Shown: piece after piece, positions 1 to 5,255 of the stretch
Numbering within the stretch: position 1 is the stretch's first letter
Layout of the letters: each line of letters starts with the position of its first letter
Source of the DNA: Clostridia bacterium
GTDB taxonomy: Bacteria; Aerophobota; Aerophobia; Aerophobales; AE-B3A
Direction of reading: 5' to 3'
Assembly (NCBI GenBank): GCA_030610745.1
Contig: JAUWRC010000083.1
Coordinates: 1-6,698, forward strand
Length of the DNA: 6,698 nucleotides
The notes under the pieces: model-generated
Seen by the model: the letters and a program-made list of their open reading frames with translations, nothing else
Told to the model about the DNA's origin: nothing
Databases searched by the model: none
Made by a program: the position numbers and the translations under genes

Positions 1-105
1 GGTGCTCCCCTCACCCAGAGCTATGCTGATGAGATTGGAGCTGATGGCTATGCTCCGGATGCTGCTTCTGCCGTTGATGAGGCAAAAAAGATTTTAGGAA
101 AGTAG
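1..105 (+). CDS. Corrinoid (B12-binding) methyltransferase protein, C-terminal end only
   Basis: Reading frame 1 is open from the window edge to a TAG at 103-105 and gives 34 residues. The text GAPLTQSYADEIGAD followed by GYAPDAASAV and a short Lys-rich helix is the typical end of the cobalamin-binding domain of MtaC/MtbC-type corrinoid proteins (COG5012), where the GAP and DGYAPDA segments lie near the nucleotide tail of the bound corrinoid. Such proteins carry a methyl group on cobalt between a substrate-specific methyltransferase and an acceptor such as tetrahydrofolate, in the cytoplasm. The two folate C1 genes downstream fit this role. The N-terminal cap, the Dx Hxx G cobalt-ligand motif and the substrate partner lie outside the window, so the methyl donor cannot be named. 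The stop codon lies in the first bases of the palindromic element that begins at 102, so the original C-terminus may have differed slightly. Confidence 0.85.
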   Translation, partial: GAPLTQSYADEIGADGYAPDAASAVDEAKKILGK

Positions 106-262
106 CGGAGCGATTCATCGCACAAAAGAAGATGATTAGTGGATTAGTTAATTAGAGATTAGTGCCAGACAGAAAGCCAATGTAAAAGGTAAGATGTCAT
201 AACTAATTGACTAATCTCTAGTCAGCTAATTAACTGAAAAGTCGGATGAATCTGACCGCTAC
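102..262. repeat. Palindromic 161-bp element with GTAGCGG/CCGCTAC ends
   Basis: The ends are exact inverted repeats: GTAGCGG at 102-108 and CCGCTAC at 256-262. They continue as an imperfect match (GATTCATC near 112-119 against GATGAATC near 245-252). Inside lie two inverted arms made of ATTAG words: GATTAGT at 134, 142 and 157 on the left, and the opposite orientation at 202-234 on the right. AGAGATTAGT at 154-163 pairs with 210-219, and GTTAATTAG at 147-155 pairs with 226-234. The element has no coding capacity. It fills almost the whole gap between the corrinoid gene and the cyclo-ligase gene and supplies the TAG stop of the former. In RNA it would fold into a long imperfect hairpin that could stabilise or terminate the upstream transcript, but it lacks a clean stem followed by a U-tract. 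Confidence 0.75.
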
Positions 263-272
263 TAAAATCTTT

Positions 273-307
273 GAACAATGAACTATGAACAACGAACTAC
301 GAACTAT
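273..307. repeat. Heptad array, consensus GAACWAY, five units
   Basis: Five consecutive 7-bp units start at 273, 280, 287, 294 and 301, and every one fits GAAC(A/T)A(T/C) without a phase slip. The array begins just after the palindromic element at 102-262 and runs into the cyclo-ligase gene. It contains that gene's ATG at 278 and encodes about its first ten residues, in which N-Y recurs at a 7-residue spacing, as expected when 21 nt equals three heptads. Confidence 0.85.
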
Positions 308-904
308 TCTAAAAAGCAAAAGGCATTATTAAGAAAGAGAATCCTTGTTCTTCGTCGATCTCAATCTTCTCAAGAGATAGAAAGAAAGAGTGATGAAATT
401 AAACGAAAGCTTTTTGCCTTCTCCATTTTTTGCAAAGCTCAAACGGTTCTCTTTTATCTAGCTATGAGGGATGAAGTTCAAACTAAAGAAATGATAAAGG
501 AGGCTTTAAGGCTGGGTAAGCGAATAGCTGTCCCTCTTGTTGAGTGGCAGAAAAAGGAGATCCTACCTTCAGAGTTAAAGGACTATAATAAAGAGCTTGA
601 GGTTGGGATGCAAGGAATTCTTCAGCCAAAAAAGAACTTTTATCATCCCCTTCCTTTAGATGATATTGATCTGGTAATAGTTCCCGGACTTATCTTTGAT
701 AGAGAGGGAAATCGCCTTGGTTTTGGAGCTGGTTTTTACGATAGATTTTTAAAAAAAGTATCGCTCGGAGCTAAATCAGCAGCTTTAGCTTTTGAACTGC
801 AGCTAGTAGATAATATTCCTTCTCAATCTTACGATATAGCGGTTGACTACATCATTACGGAGAGAGAGATTATTGATACGAAAATAGTGAATCGTGGATG
901 GTGA
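278..904 (+). CDS. 5-formyltetrahydrofolate cyclo-ligase (5,10-methenyl-THF synthetase, MTHFS)
   Basis: A 208-residue cytoplasmic enzyme that converts 5-formyl-THF plus ATP to 5,10-methenyl-THF, returning a storage or dead-end folate to the active C1 pool. The N-terminal basic helix (LLRKRILVLRRS, about residues 17-28) and the signature PGLIFD-REGNRLG-FGAGFYDRFL at about residues 136-158 are the nucleotide- and folate-binding hallmarks of the family. Length is normal. The product is the substrate of the cyclohydrolase encoded next, so the two genes form consecutive steps. TGA at 272-274 precedes the frame, and the first ATG is at 278 with no Shine-Dalgarno before it. This start and residues 2-10 come from the heptad array at 273-307. 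No other ATG, GTG or TTG lies between it and the conserved helix, so 278 is accepted. The last few codons also lie in a heptad run (887-907). Confidence 0.92.
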   Translation: MNYEQRTTNYSKKQKALLRKRILVLRRSQSSQEIERKSDEIKRKLFAFSIFCKAQTVLFYLAMRDEVQTKEMIKEALRLGKRIAVPLVEWQKKEILPSELKDYNKELEVGMQGILQPKKNFYHPLPLDDIDLVIVPGLIFDREGNRLGFGAGFYDRFLKKVSLGAKSAALAFELQLVDNIPSQSYDIAVDYIITEREIIDTKIVNRGW

Positions 905-907
905 ATG
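887..907. repeat. Short heptad run, consensus GTGRATS, three units
   Basis: Three 7-bp units, GTGAATC, GTGGATG and GTGAATG, start at 887, 894 and 901. They overlap the end of the cyclo-ligase gene, encode its final residues (VNRGW, beyond the usual end of the family) and contain its TGA stop at 902-904. The run is short, so chance is possible, but it matches the 7-bp period seen at the other junctions. Confidence 0.5.
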
Positions 908-918
908 GTATTTCGTTT

Positions 919-1063
919 CCTCTCCCCATTTTAGTTCGGGGTTCGTAGTTCATAGTTCATTGACTAAGATTTCTCAACTTCTTCCTAATTCTGAACTGTC
1001 TTTTCTGACTACGAACTGCCAACTACTAACTACGAACTATGAGAGAGGATTAAGGTGAGGGGG
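919..1063. repeat. Composite inverted repeat: CCTCTCCCC/GAGAGG borders around inverted heptad arms
   Basis: The outer borders are CCTCTCCCC at 919-927 and GAGAGG at 1043-1048, the latter followed by GGTGAGGGGG at 1054-1063. The same border words occur before queD at 5216-5251. Between the borders lie two inverted heptad arms. The left arm has GTTCGTA, GTTCATA and GTTCATT starting at 941, 948 and 955. The right arm has units starting at 1006, 1013, 1020, 1027 and 1034 that read mostly as NAACTAY, the reverse complement of the left word. The spacer at about 962-1005 shows no repeat. It looks as if a heptad inverted repeat sits in the middle of a CCTCTCCCC palindrome. It accounts for most of the non-coding gap between the cyclo-ligase and cyclohydrolase genes. 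No coding sequence was found in it. Confidence 0.75.
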
Positions 1064-1080
1064 CACGAGATACAAACGGC

Positions 1081-1104
1081 GAACAACGAGCGACGAGTAA
1101 TGAG
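1081..1104. repeat. Degenerate heptad run abutting the fchA start
   Basis: Units GAACAAC, GAGCGAC and GAGTAAT start at 1081, 1088 and 1095, and the next GAG at 1102-1104 touches the ATG at 1105. The units are degenerate (GARYRAY-like) but keep exact 7-bp spacing. The run lies where a Shine-Dalgarno would be expected, and none is obvious, apart from short GAG words. The stronger GGTGAGGGGG sits about 40 nt upstream of the start. Confidence 0.55.
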
Positions 1105-1734
1105 ATGTACATAAATAAACCATTGGAGAATTTTCTGGAGGATACAGCATCAGGGACTCCTACCCCGGGAGGAGGAAGTGTAGCTGCCCTGGTAGGAAGT
1201 TTAGGAGCGGCTCTTCTTTGTATGGTAGCAAACTTTACGGTAGGGAAGCCAAAATATAAAATAGTTGAAAAAGATGTTAAGGAAATTCTAAAAAAGGCAG
1301 AGGAACTTAAAAATAATCTTTCCGCATTGATTCAAGAAGATGTCAAGGCTTACGGGAAGTTCGTTCAGGCTAGCAAGATGCCAAAGAAGACTCCCCAGCT
1401 AAAAAAAAAGCGTACTCAGGCTCTACAAAAAGCTTTGAAAGAAGCTGCTGAGGTTCCCTGGCGTACAGCAGAAGCCTCTTTCCAGGTGATAGAATTAAGC
1501 CAAAAGCTTCTTCCCAAAGGGAATCCTAATTTGGTGACTGACATAGCAGTAGGGGTCTTGCTGGCGGAAGCGGCCCTACAAAGTGCTGTAGTAAATGTAG
1601 AAATCAATCTTTCCTTTATTAAAGATGAAAAATATAAAAAAGAGAAGAAAAAGAGCCTAAGCCGCATTTTATCCCGGGCCTCCCAAATAAAGAATGAAGT
1701 GGTGGAAAAGATTCAGAAGAAGCTAGCTTTGTAG
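1105..1734 (+). CDS. fchA: Methenyl-THF cyclohydrolase, cyclodeaminase/cyclohydrolase (FTCD C-terminal) family
   Basis: A 209-residue all-helical cytoplasmic protein of the FTCD_C family. It carries the TPTPGGGSVAAL glycine-rich segment at about residues 18-29, followed by the GSLGAALLCMVAN helix. Further on are AAEVPWRTAEAS and GNPNLVTDIAVG (from residue 139), with VNVEINLSFIKD after it. All are family landmarks in the usual order, and the length is that of stand-alone members. FchA in acetogens and clostridia interconverts 5,10-methenyl-THF and 10-formyl-THF. Related stand-alone proteins can act as formimino-THF cyclodeaminases. The cyclo-ligase just upstream, which makes methenyl-THF, and the corrinoid protein favour the cyclohydrolase role. 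The start at 1105 gives the typical N-terminus, with the conserved segment beginning at about residue 5. Its stop lies 13 nt before the next gene, so it may be co-transcribed with the envelope module. Confidence 0.85.
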   Translation: MYINKPLENFLEDTASGTPTPGGGSVAALVGSLGAALLCMVANFTVGKPKYKIVEKDVKEILKKAEELKNNLSALIQEDVKAYGKFVQASKMPKKTPQLKKKRTQALQKALKEAAEVPWRTAEASFQVIELSQKLLPKGNPNLVTDIAVGVLLAEAALQSAVVNVEINLSFIKDEKYKKEKKKSLSRILSRASQIKNEVVEKIQKKLAL

Positions 1735-1735
1735 A

Positions 1736-1741
1736 AAAGGG
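1736..1741 (+). promoter_or_regulatory. Ribosome-binding site of the GT28-like glycosyltransferase gene
   Basis: AAAGGG lies 6 nt before the ATG at 1748, directly after the fchA stop. It is one of the more ordinary Shine-Dalgarno sites here and supports 1748 as the start. Confidence 0.5.
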
Positions 1742-1747
1742 ATAGCG

Positions 1748-2818
1748 ATGAAAGTTTTATTTGCCATCTGTTCCTGGGGTCTGGGACATGCCACAAGAGA
1801 TCTTCCTCTTATTCGAGGAATCCTAAAGGCTGGGCATAGTCTTACCCTGGTAGGAAGAGGCAGATCTTTAGACCTTTTAAGGGATGAACTAGGGGATAGT
1901 TCGAGGTATGTGGATATTCCCGATTATTCTTCTGCTTATTCTAAAAAAGATTTCTCTGTAGCTAAATTCTTGAGTTATTTTCCTATTTATATGAACGAGA
2001 TTGTCAAAGAGCATAGTAGGGTTAAAAAATTAATTAAACGAGAAAAATATGAGAGAATAATCTCGGATAACCGTTTTGGTATCTGCGATAAAAAAATCCC
2101 TTCTTACTTCATCTCTCACCAATTGAGGTTTATCGCCCCTGGTCGAGTAAAACTTTTTGAGCTGGCTACGGAAGGATTTAATTATTCCTTTTTTAAAGAG
2201 AGCTTCTCTATGTTCCTGGTTCCCGATAATGAAGAGAATTCTCTAAGCGGGGATCTTTCTCATGATTTGAAGTACTTCAAGAAAAGTAGAGTCAAGTACC
2301 TGGGAATTCTCTCTGACTTGAAAAAAAGAAAAGTAAGAGAGGATATTGATTACTTTATTTCCTTGTCCGGCCCCGAGCCCCAGAGGACAATTCTGGAAAA
2401 AAAGATCCTGGAGCAGGCGCCTTCCCTGAAGGGGAAAGTAGTTATCGCTTTAGGTAAACCCGAGGATGGAGAAGAAGGAGACCTCGAACACCTTCATGTT
2501 TTTGGATATTTAGAAAGGAAAAGACAAGAAGAGATTATGAATAGAGCCAAATTGGTCATTACCAGATCTGGCTATAGTACTCTTATGGAACTGGCTGCGT
2601 TGGGGAAAAAGGCCTTATTTATTCCCACTCCTGGACAGACTGAGCAGCTCTATCTAGCAAATTATCACAAAAAAAGGGGAAATTTCTACAGTGTCAGCCA
2701 AGCCCACCTGAATTTGGTAAAAGATGTAGAAGAGGCAAAAAAGTATAAAGGATTAAATTGTGAGGTTCAGATAGATAAAGCTGTAAAAAGCTTTATGAGG
2801 ACTGTATTTGGAGAATGA
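1748..2818 (+). CDS. Glycosyltransferase, GT28/MurG-like fold, MJ1255/VC2487-type
   Basis: A 356-residue protein with the two-Rossmann-domain (GT-B) layout. The N-terminal strand MKVLFAICSWGLGHATRD (residues 1-18) holds the glycine-rich GLGH turn typical of this group. The C-terminal domain starts near residue 200 with DYFISLSGPEPQRTILEKKI. It holds TRSGYSTLMELAALGKKALFIP and TPGQTEQ (residues 272-300), the UDP-sugar-binding and acceptor-side motif of MurG-like enzymes. There is no signal peptide; the protein probably acts at the inner face of the membrane. The donor is probably a UDP- or other NDP-sugar, and the acceptor cannot be read from sequence. The gene overlaps the next by 4 nt (ATGA), and the next two genes encode a flippase-like membrane protein and a second glycosyltransferase, which points to envelope glycolipid or polymer synthesis. 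Confidence 0.82.
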   Translation: MKVLFAICSWGLGHATRDLPLIRGILKAGHSLTLVGRGRSLDLLRDELGDSSRYVDIPDYSSAYSKKDFSVAKFLSYFPIYMNEIVKEHSRVKKLIKREKYERIISDNRFGICDKKIPSYFISHQLRFIAPGRVKLFELATEGFNYSFFKESFSMFLVPDNEENSLSGDLSHDLKYFKKSRVKYLGILSDLKKRKVREDIDYFISLSGPEPQRTILEKKILEQAPSLKGKVVIALGKPEDGEEGDLEHLHVFGYLERKRQEEIMNRAKLVITRSGYSTLMELAALGKKALFIPTPGQTEQLYLANYHKKRGNFYSVSQAHLNLVKDVEEAKKYKGLNCEVQIDKAVKSFMRTVFGE

Positions 2819-3816
2819 AGAAAAAGTTCCTTATCCTTTTCTCAACCATAGCTGGGCTTGCCCTTCTTATCATAATATTTTATTTAGTCGATATTCGAGA
2901 GATTTTCTCCCGGGCAAAAGAGATAGGTTTCTTAGGAGCTGGGATTTTCATAATAAATGCTTTTTTCGTGATTTTTATCTCCAGTCTTTCCTGGCGTCTC
3001 ATTCTAAAGTCTTATGGCTACCATCTTCCGTTTAAAGATATATTGGCAGCGAGACTGATGGGAATTATGGTAAGCTATCTTACTCCCTCTATGCATATAG
3101 GTGGAGAGCCGCTGAGGATTTATGTAATCAGTAAGAAACACAACCTTCCCTTTACCAAAATAGGAGCTACTGTGGTGGTGGATAAGTTTTTGGAGCTAGG
3201 GGCGGGTCTCTTCTTTGTCTATCTGGGCAGCATCTGTATATTGATAGAGTACAAACTTCCCCCTCAGATTTATTTTACTCTCCTGGCAGTTAATATTCTT
3301 TTTGGTTTGGGAATGGGGTTCCTACTGGTTAATTTTGTTTTTGAGAATAAGATTTTCACTAATATGGCTACTTCCCTGGGGCGAATAAATCTTTTATCTA
3401 AGGTCATTAAAAAAATTATACCCCAGATATCCGAAATAGAGGGTGAGGTTTTTCTTGCCTTTAAAGAGCACCGTCGGGAAACATTAATTGCTTTTATTTT
3501 TAATCTTTTAAGTGGGCTTTTTATTTTCCTTAAACCAGCTATCTTCTTTTATTTCCTTAAAATTGTCTTTAGTCTTTCTCAACTGGCCTTACTTTTTGCT
3601 CTAACTCATCTTATTCTGGCCCTTCAGTTTACTCCTGGGGCTCTGGGCATCTTTGAAGTAGGGGTGGTGGGAATTTACCGACTTGTTGGAATAGGGCCTG
3701 ATAAGGCACTTGCTTTTAGTCTGATGGTTAGAGTGACCGACCTTATAGGAGTGAGTATAGCCATATTTTTGGTTATTCGTTTTGGGCTAAGAAGGTTTTG
3801 GGAAAGAAAGGAATAA
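2815..3816 (+). CDS. UPF0104 / lysylphosphatidylglycerol synthase transmembrane-domain (flippase-like) membrane protein
   Basis: A 333-residue integral membrane protein of the COG0392 family. Hydrophobic segments are visible at about residues 5-25, 39-63, 127-148, 152-177, 226-248, 252-272 and 305-325. The family signature SYLTPSMHIGGEPLRIY lies at residues 87-103, followed by VVVDK at 120-124. The second signature, FTPGALGIFEVG, is at residues 272-283. Characterised relatives include the flippase domain of MprF; stand-alone members next to glycosyltransferases are thought to move lipid-linked intermediates, but the substrate here is unknown. The soluble aminoacyl-transferase domain of MprF is absent, so this is not a lysyl-PG synthase. 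The start overlaps the previous stop as ATGA and the end overlaps the next gene as TAATG, so translational coupling of all three genes is likely. Confidence 0.85.
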   Translation: MKKKFLILFSTIAGLALLIIIFYLVDIREIFSRAKEIGFLGAGIFIINAFFVIFISSLSWRLILKSYGYHLPFKDILAARLMGIMVSYLTPSMHIGGEPLRIYVISKKHNLPFTKIGATVVVDKFLELGAGLFFVYLGSICILIEYKLPPQIYFTLLAVNILFGLGMGFLLVNFVFENKIFTNMATSLGRINLLSKVIKKIIPQISEIEGEVFLAFKEHRRETLIAFIFNLLSGLFIFLKPAIFFYFLKIVFSLSQLALLFALTHLILALQFTPGALGIFEVGVVGIYRLVGIGPDKALAFSLMVRVTDLIGVSIAIFLVIRFGLRRFWERKE

Positions 3817-5108
3817 TGCGGATTTGCTTTGTCTCCGATCAAGCTTTTCCTGCTGTGGGAGGAGAAGGAATTTCCACCCAGAACCTTTCTCTGGGGATGG
3901 CAAAAAGGGGACACAAGGTTATCGTCCTTACCTCGCATCGTAGCGGTTTGATTAAATTCGTATTTCGTATATCGCATATCGTACATCGAAAAAAGAAAAC
4001 CAAAAAAGAAAACCAAATAACGAAGTACAATGTACGAAGTACGATATACGATGCAAAATTCGATCGCTACCACTCATGGTTGGAACCCTCTAACAGGGCA
4101 AAAGGAATTAGAATCTATAGATTTTTTTCTCTTCCTCTTCCCGGGCAAAAAGGCTCCCTTGCTTTTCCCTCTTTAATAAAGATCACCTCTATTTTAAAAA
4201 GAGAAAGGATAGATCTTATACATATTAACCTTCCTAGTTATCTAGGTTGGCAGACGCTAAAAGGAGCAAGAAAGATTGGAATACCAGTAGTTTTAGGATT
4301 TCATGTCCAGGTGGGTAATGTCATTCCCTCTTATTTTCCTTTCTCCCTTTTTAAAGGAGTCTTGGAGACCTGGTTTACTTACTTCTACAGCAAAGCAGAC
4401 ACTCTGGTTGCTCCTTCTCACCTTGCCAGTGAAATCTTAAAAAAGTATACCCATAAACCTATACGGGTAGTGAGTAATGGGATTGATCTCGGACTCTTTA
4501 ATCTAGAAAAGATTACCTCAAAAGAAATAGAAGCTTTTAAAAAGAGATATTCTTTGGCTGGATTCTCTGTTTTGCTTTATACAGGGCGATTGAGTTATGA
4601 AAAGAATATAAATTATCTTTTGAGGATAATGCAGGCTTTAAAAAAGAGAAAGCAGAGAGTCAAACTATTAATTACAGGAGAGGGGAGTTTAAAAAATAGA
4701 CTGGAGAAGAGAGCAGCCAGATTAGGGATGAAAAAAGAAGTGAGCTTTACTGGTTTTTTAAGAGAGAAAAACTTCCTCTGTGCTTATGCTTGTGCGAATA
4801 TCTTTATCTTGGCTTCTTTTTATGAGCTTCAAAGCATAGCCACTCTGGAGGCTATGGCTATGAGAAAAGCTATTTTAATAGGAAGAAGCAAAGAAAATGC
4901 AGCCCAGGAGCTGGTTAAAGAAGGAGCTAATGGATATACTTTTAGCCTCGAAGATCCCGGGGAAGCAATAGAAAAAATTAATAAAATTCTTTCTAACGAG
5001 AAATTAAGAAAATCTATGGAGGAGAAATCTTATCAAATTGTCCAGGCTCATGTGATAGAAAAGAGTATCTCAAAGCTGGAAGGGATTTATAAAAGCCTGA
5101 TCAATTAG
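3816..5108 (+). CDS. GT4-family (group 1) glycosyltransferase with an in-frame repeat insertion
   Basis: A 430-residue GT-B protein. The N-terminal strand MRICFVSDQAFPAVGGEG holds the donor-loop glycines (residues 15-18). HVQVGN is mid-domain, SNGID is at 220-224, TGRLSYEKN at 256-264 supplies the Arg258/Lys263 phosphate contacts, and the EX7E pair is Glu337/Glu345. It resembles diacylglycerol glucosyltransferases and other lipid or cell-wall GT4 enzymes; donor and acceptor are inferred only in general terms. The ATG at 3816, sharing one base with the upstream TAA, is preferred over the TTG at 3798. It opens directly on the first strand, and AAAGGA lies just upstream. Residues of about 42-85 are encoded by the palindromic heptad element at 3940-4070. 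They are basic and unlike the family, sitting between the GHKVIVLT strand and the conserved IRIYRF segment. The downstream frame and catalytic motifs are intact, so the gene is probably functional. The stop falls in another heptad array. Confidence 0.9.
   Translation: MRICFVSDQAFPAVGGEGISTQNLSLGMAKRGHKVIVLTSHRSGLIKFVFRISHIVHRKKKTKKENQITKYNVRSTIYDAKFDRYHSWLEPSNRAKGIRIYRFFSLPLPGQKGSLAFPSLIKITSILKRERIDLIHINLPSYLGWQTLKGARKIGIPVVLGFHVQVGNVIPSYFPFSLFKGVLETWFTYFYSKADTLVAPSHLASEILKKYTHKPIRVVSNGIDLGLFNLEKITSKEIEAFKKRYSLAGFSVLLYTGRLSYEKNINYLLRIMQALKKRKQRVKLLITGEGSLKNRLEKRAARLGMKKEVSFTGFLREKNFLCAYACANIFILASFYELQSIATLEAMAMRKAILIGRSKENAAQELVKEGANGYTFSLEDPGEAIEKINKILSNEKLRKSMEEKSYQIVQAHVIEKSISKLEGIYKSLIN
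3940..4070. repeat. 131-bp palindromic heptad element inserted in frame in the GT4 gene
   Basis: The ends are GTAGCG (3940-3945) and CGCTAC (4065-4070), the same border as the element at 102-262; GTAGCGGT followed by GATT is shared with the far end of that copy when reversed. The left arm has 7-bp units starting at 3957, 3964, 3971 and 3978, fitting WTCGYAY. The right arm has units starting at 4020, 4027, 4034, 4041 and 4048, fitting ACRAWRY in the opposite orientation. TCGTATATCG at 3965-3974 pairs exactly with 4042-4051. The centre is an A-rich spacer holding a 13-bp tandem duplication. The arms carry no in-frame stop, so the element is translated as part of the enzyme. Since 131 is not a multiple of three, a small target duplication or deletion must have kept the frame. 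No clear target duplication could be fixed by eye. Confidence 0.85.
3989..4014 (+). repeat. Perfect 13-bp tandem duplication (AAAAAAGAAAACC x2)
   Basis: Two identical 13-bp copies at 3989-4001 and 4002-4014 form the spacer between the two arms of the element inside the GT4 gene. They encode a Lys-rich stretch. Because 13 is not a multiple of three, gain or loss of one copy would shift the frame, so this tract could be a site of slippage that switches the gene off. Confidence 0.8.
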
Positions 5109-5146
5109 TCGTTAGTTGTTGGTGAATAGTCGTTAGTATATTGTTG
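5105..5146. repeat. Heptad array, consensus about TTAGTYG, six units
   Basis: Units start at 5105, 5112, 5119, 5126, 5133 and 5140 with no phase slip; most fit WTAGTYG or a one- to two-base variant. TAGTCGTTAGT occurs twice exactly (5106-5116 and 5127-5137). The first unit contains the TAG stop (5106-5108) of the GT4 gene, so the array starts at the very end of the coding sequence. No inverted partner arm was found nearby. The stretch after it, 5147-5195, shows no recognisable feature. Confidence 0.75.
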
Positions 5147-5195
5147 CTCAGTTTCGGACGAGTGCTGTTTTCGATGTCTTGGAACGTTAACTTTA

Positions 5196-5251
5196 AGGGG
5201 GAAAATAGATTTTTTCCTCTCCCCTGTGGGGAGAGGGATAGGGTGAGGGGG
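5196..5251 (+). promoter_or_regulatory. queD leader: two alternative hairpins and a repeat-derived ribosome-binding site
   Basis: CCTCTCCCC at 5216-5224 and GGGGAGAGG at 5228-5236 form a perfect 9-bp stem with a 3-nt loop. The word is a common bacterial intergenic repeat, and its degenerate halves also border the composite repeat at 919-1063. GGTGAGGGGG at 5242-5251 follows and contains GAGGGGG, ending 4 nt before the queD ATG, so the repeat acts as the Shine-Dalgarno. A second possible stem pairs AGGGGGAAAA at 5196-5205 with 5211-5220 (ten pairs, two of them G-U). Both use 5216-5220, so the two folds exclude each other. The hairpins are visible; any regulatory role is inference. Confidence 0.5.
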
Positions 5252-5255
5252 TACA

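Noticed and set aside
5..16. CTCCCCTCACCC resembles the reverse of the GGTGAGGGGG repeat
   Set aside because: It lies in the conserved GAPLTQ codons of the corrinoid protein, where the family normally has GAPVTQ, so the match is coincidental coding sequence.
3798..3815. TTG start for the GT4 gene at 3798, adding MGKKGI
   Set aside because: The ATG at 3816 starts directly at the first Rossmann strand and gives a coupled TAATG junction; the extra residues overlap the previous gene and have no family support.
3957..4054. CRISPR-like array from the repeated short words
   Set aside because: Units are 7 bp with no spacers and the arms are inverted, so this is not a CRISPR.
3675..4073. Minus-strand ORFs through the GT4 5' end
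   Set aside because: They arise because heptad arrays lack stops in several frames; the + strand has intact family motifs and the minus-strand proteins have none.
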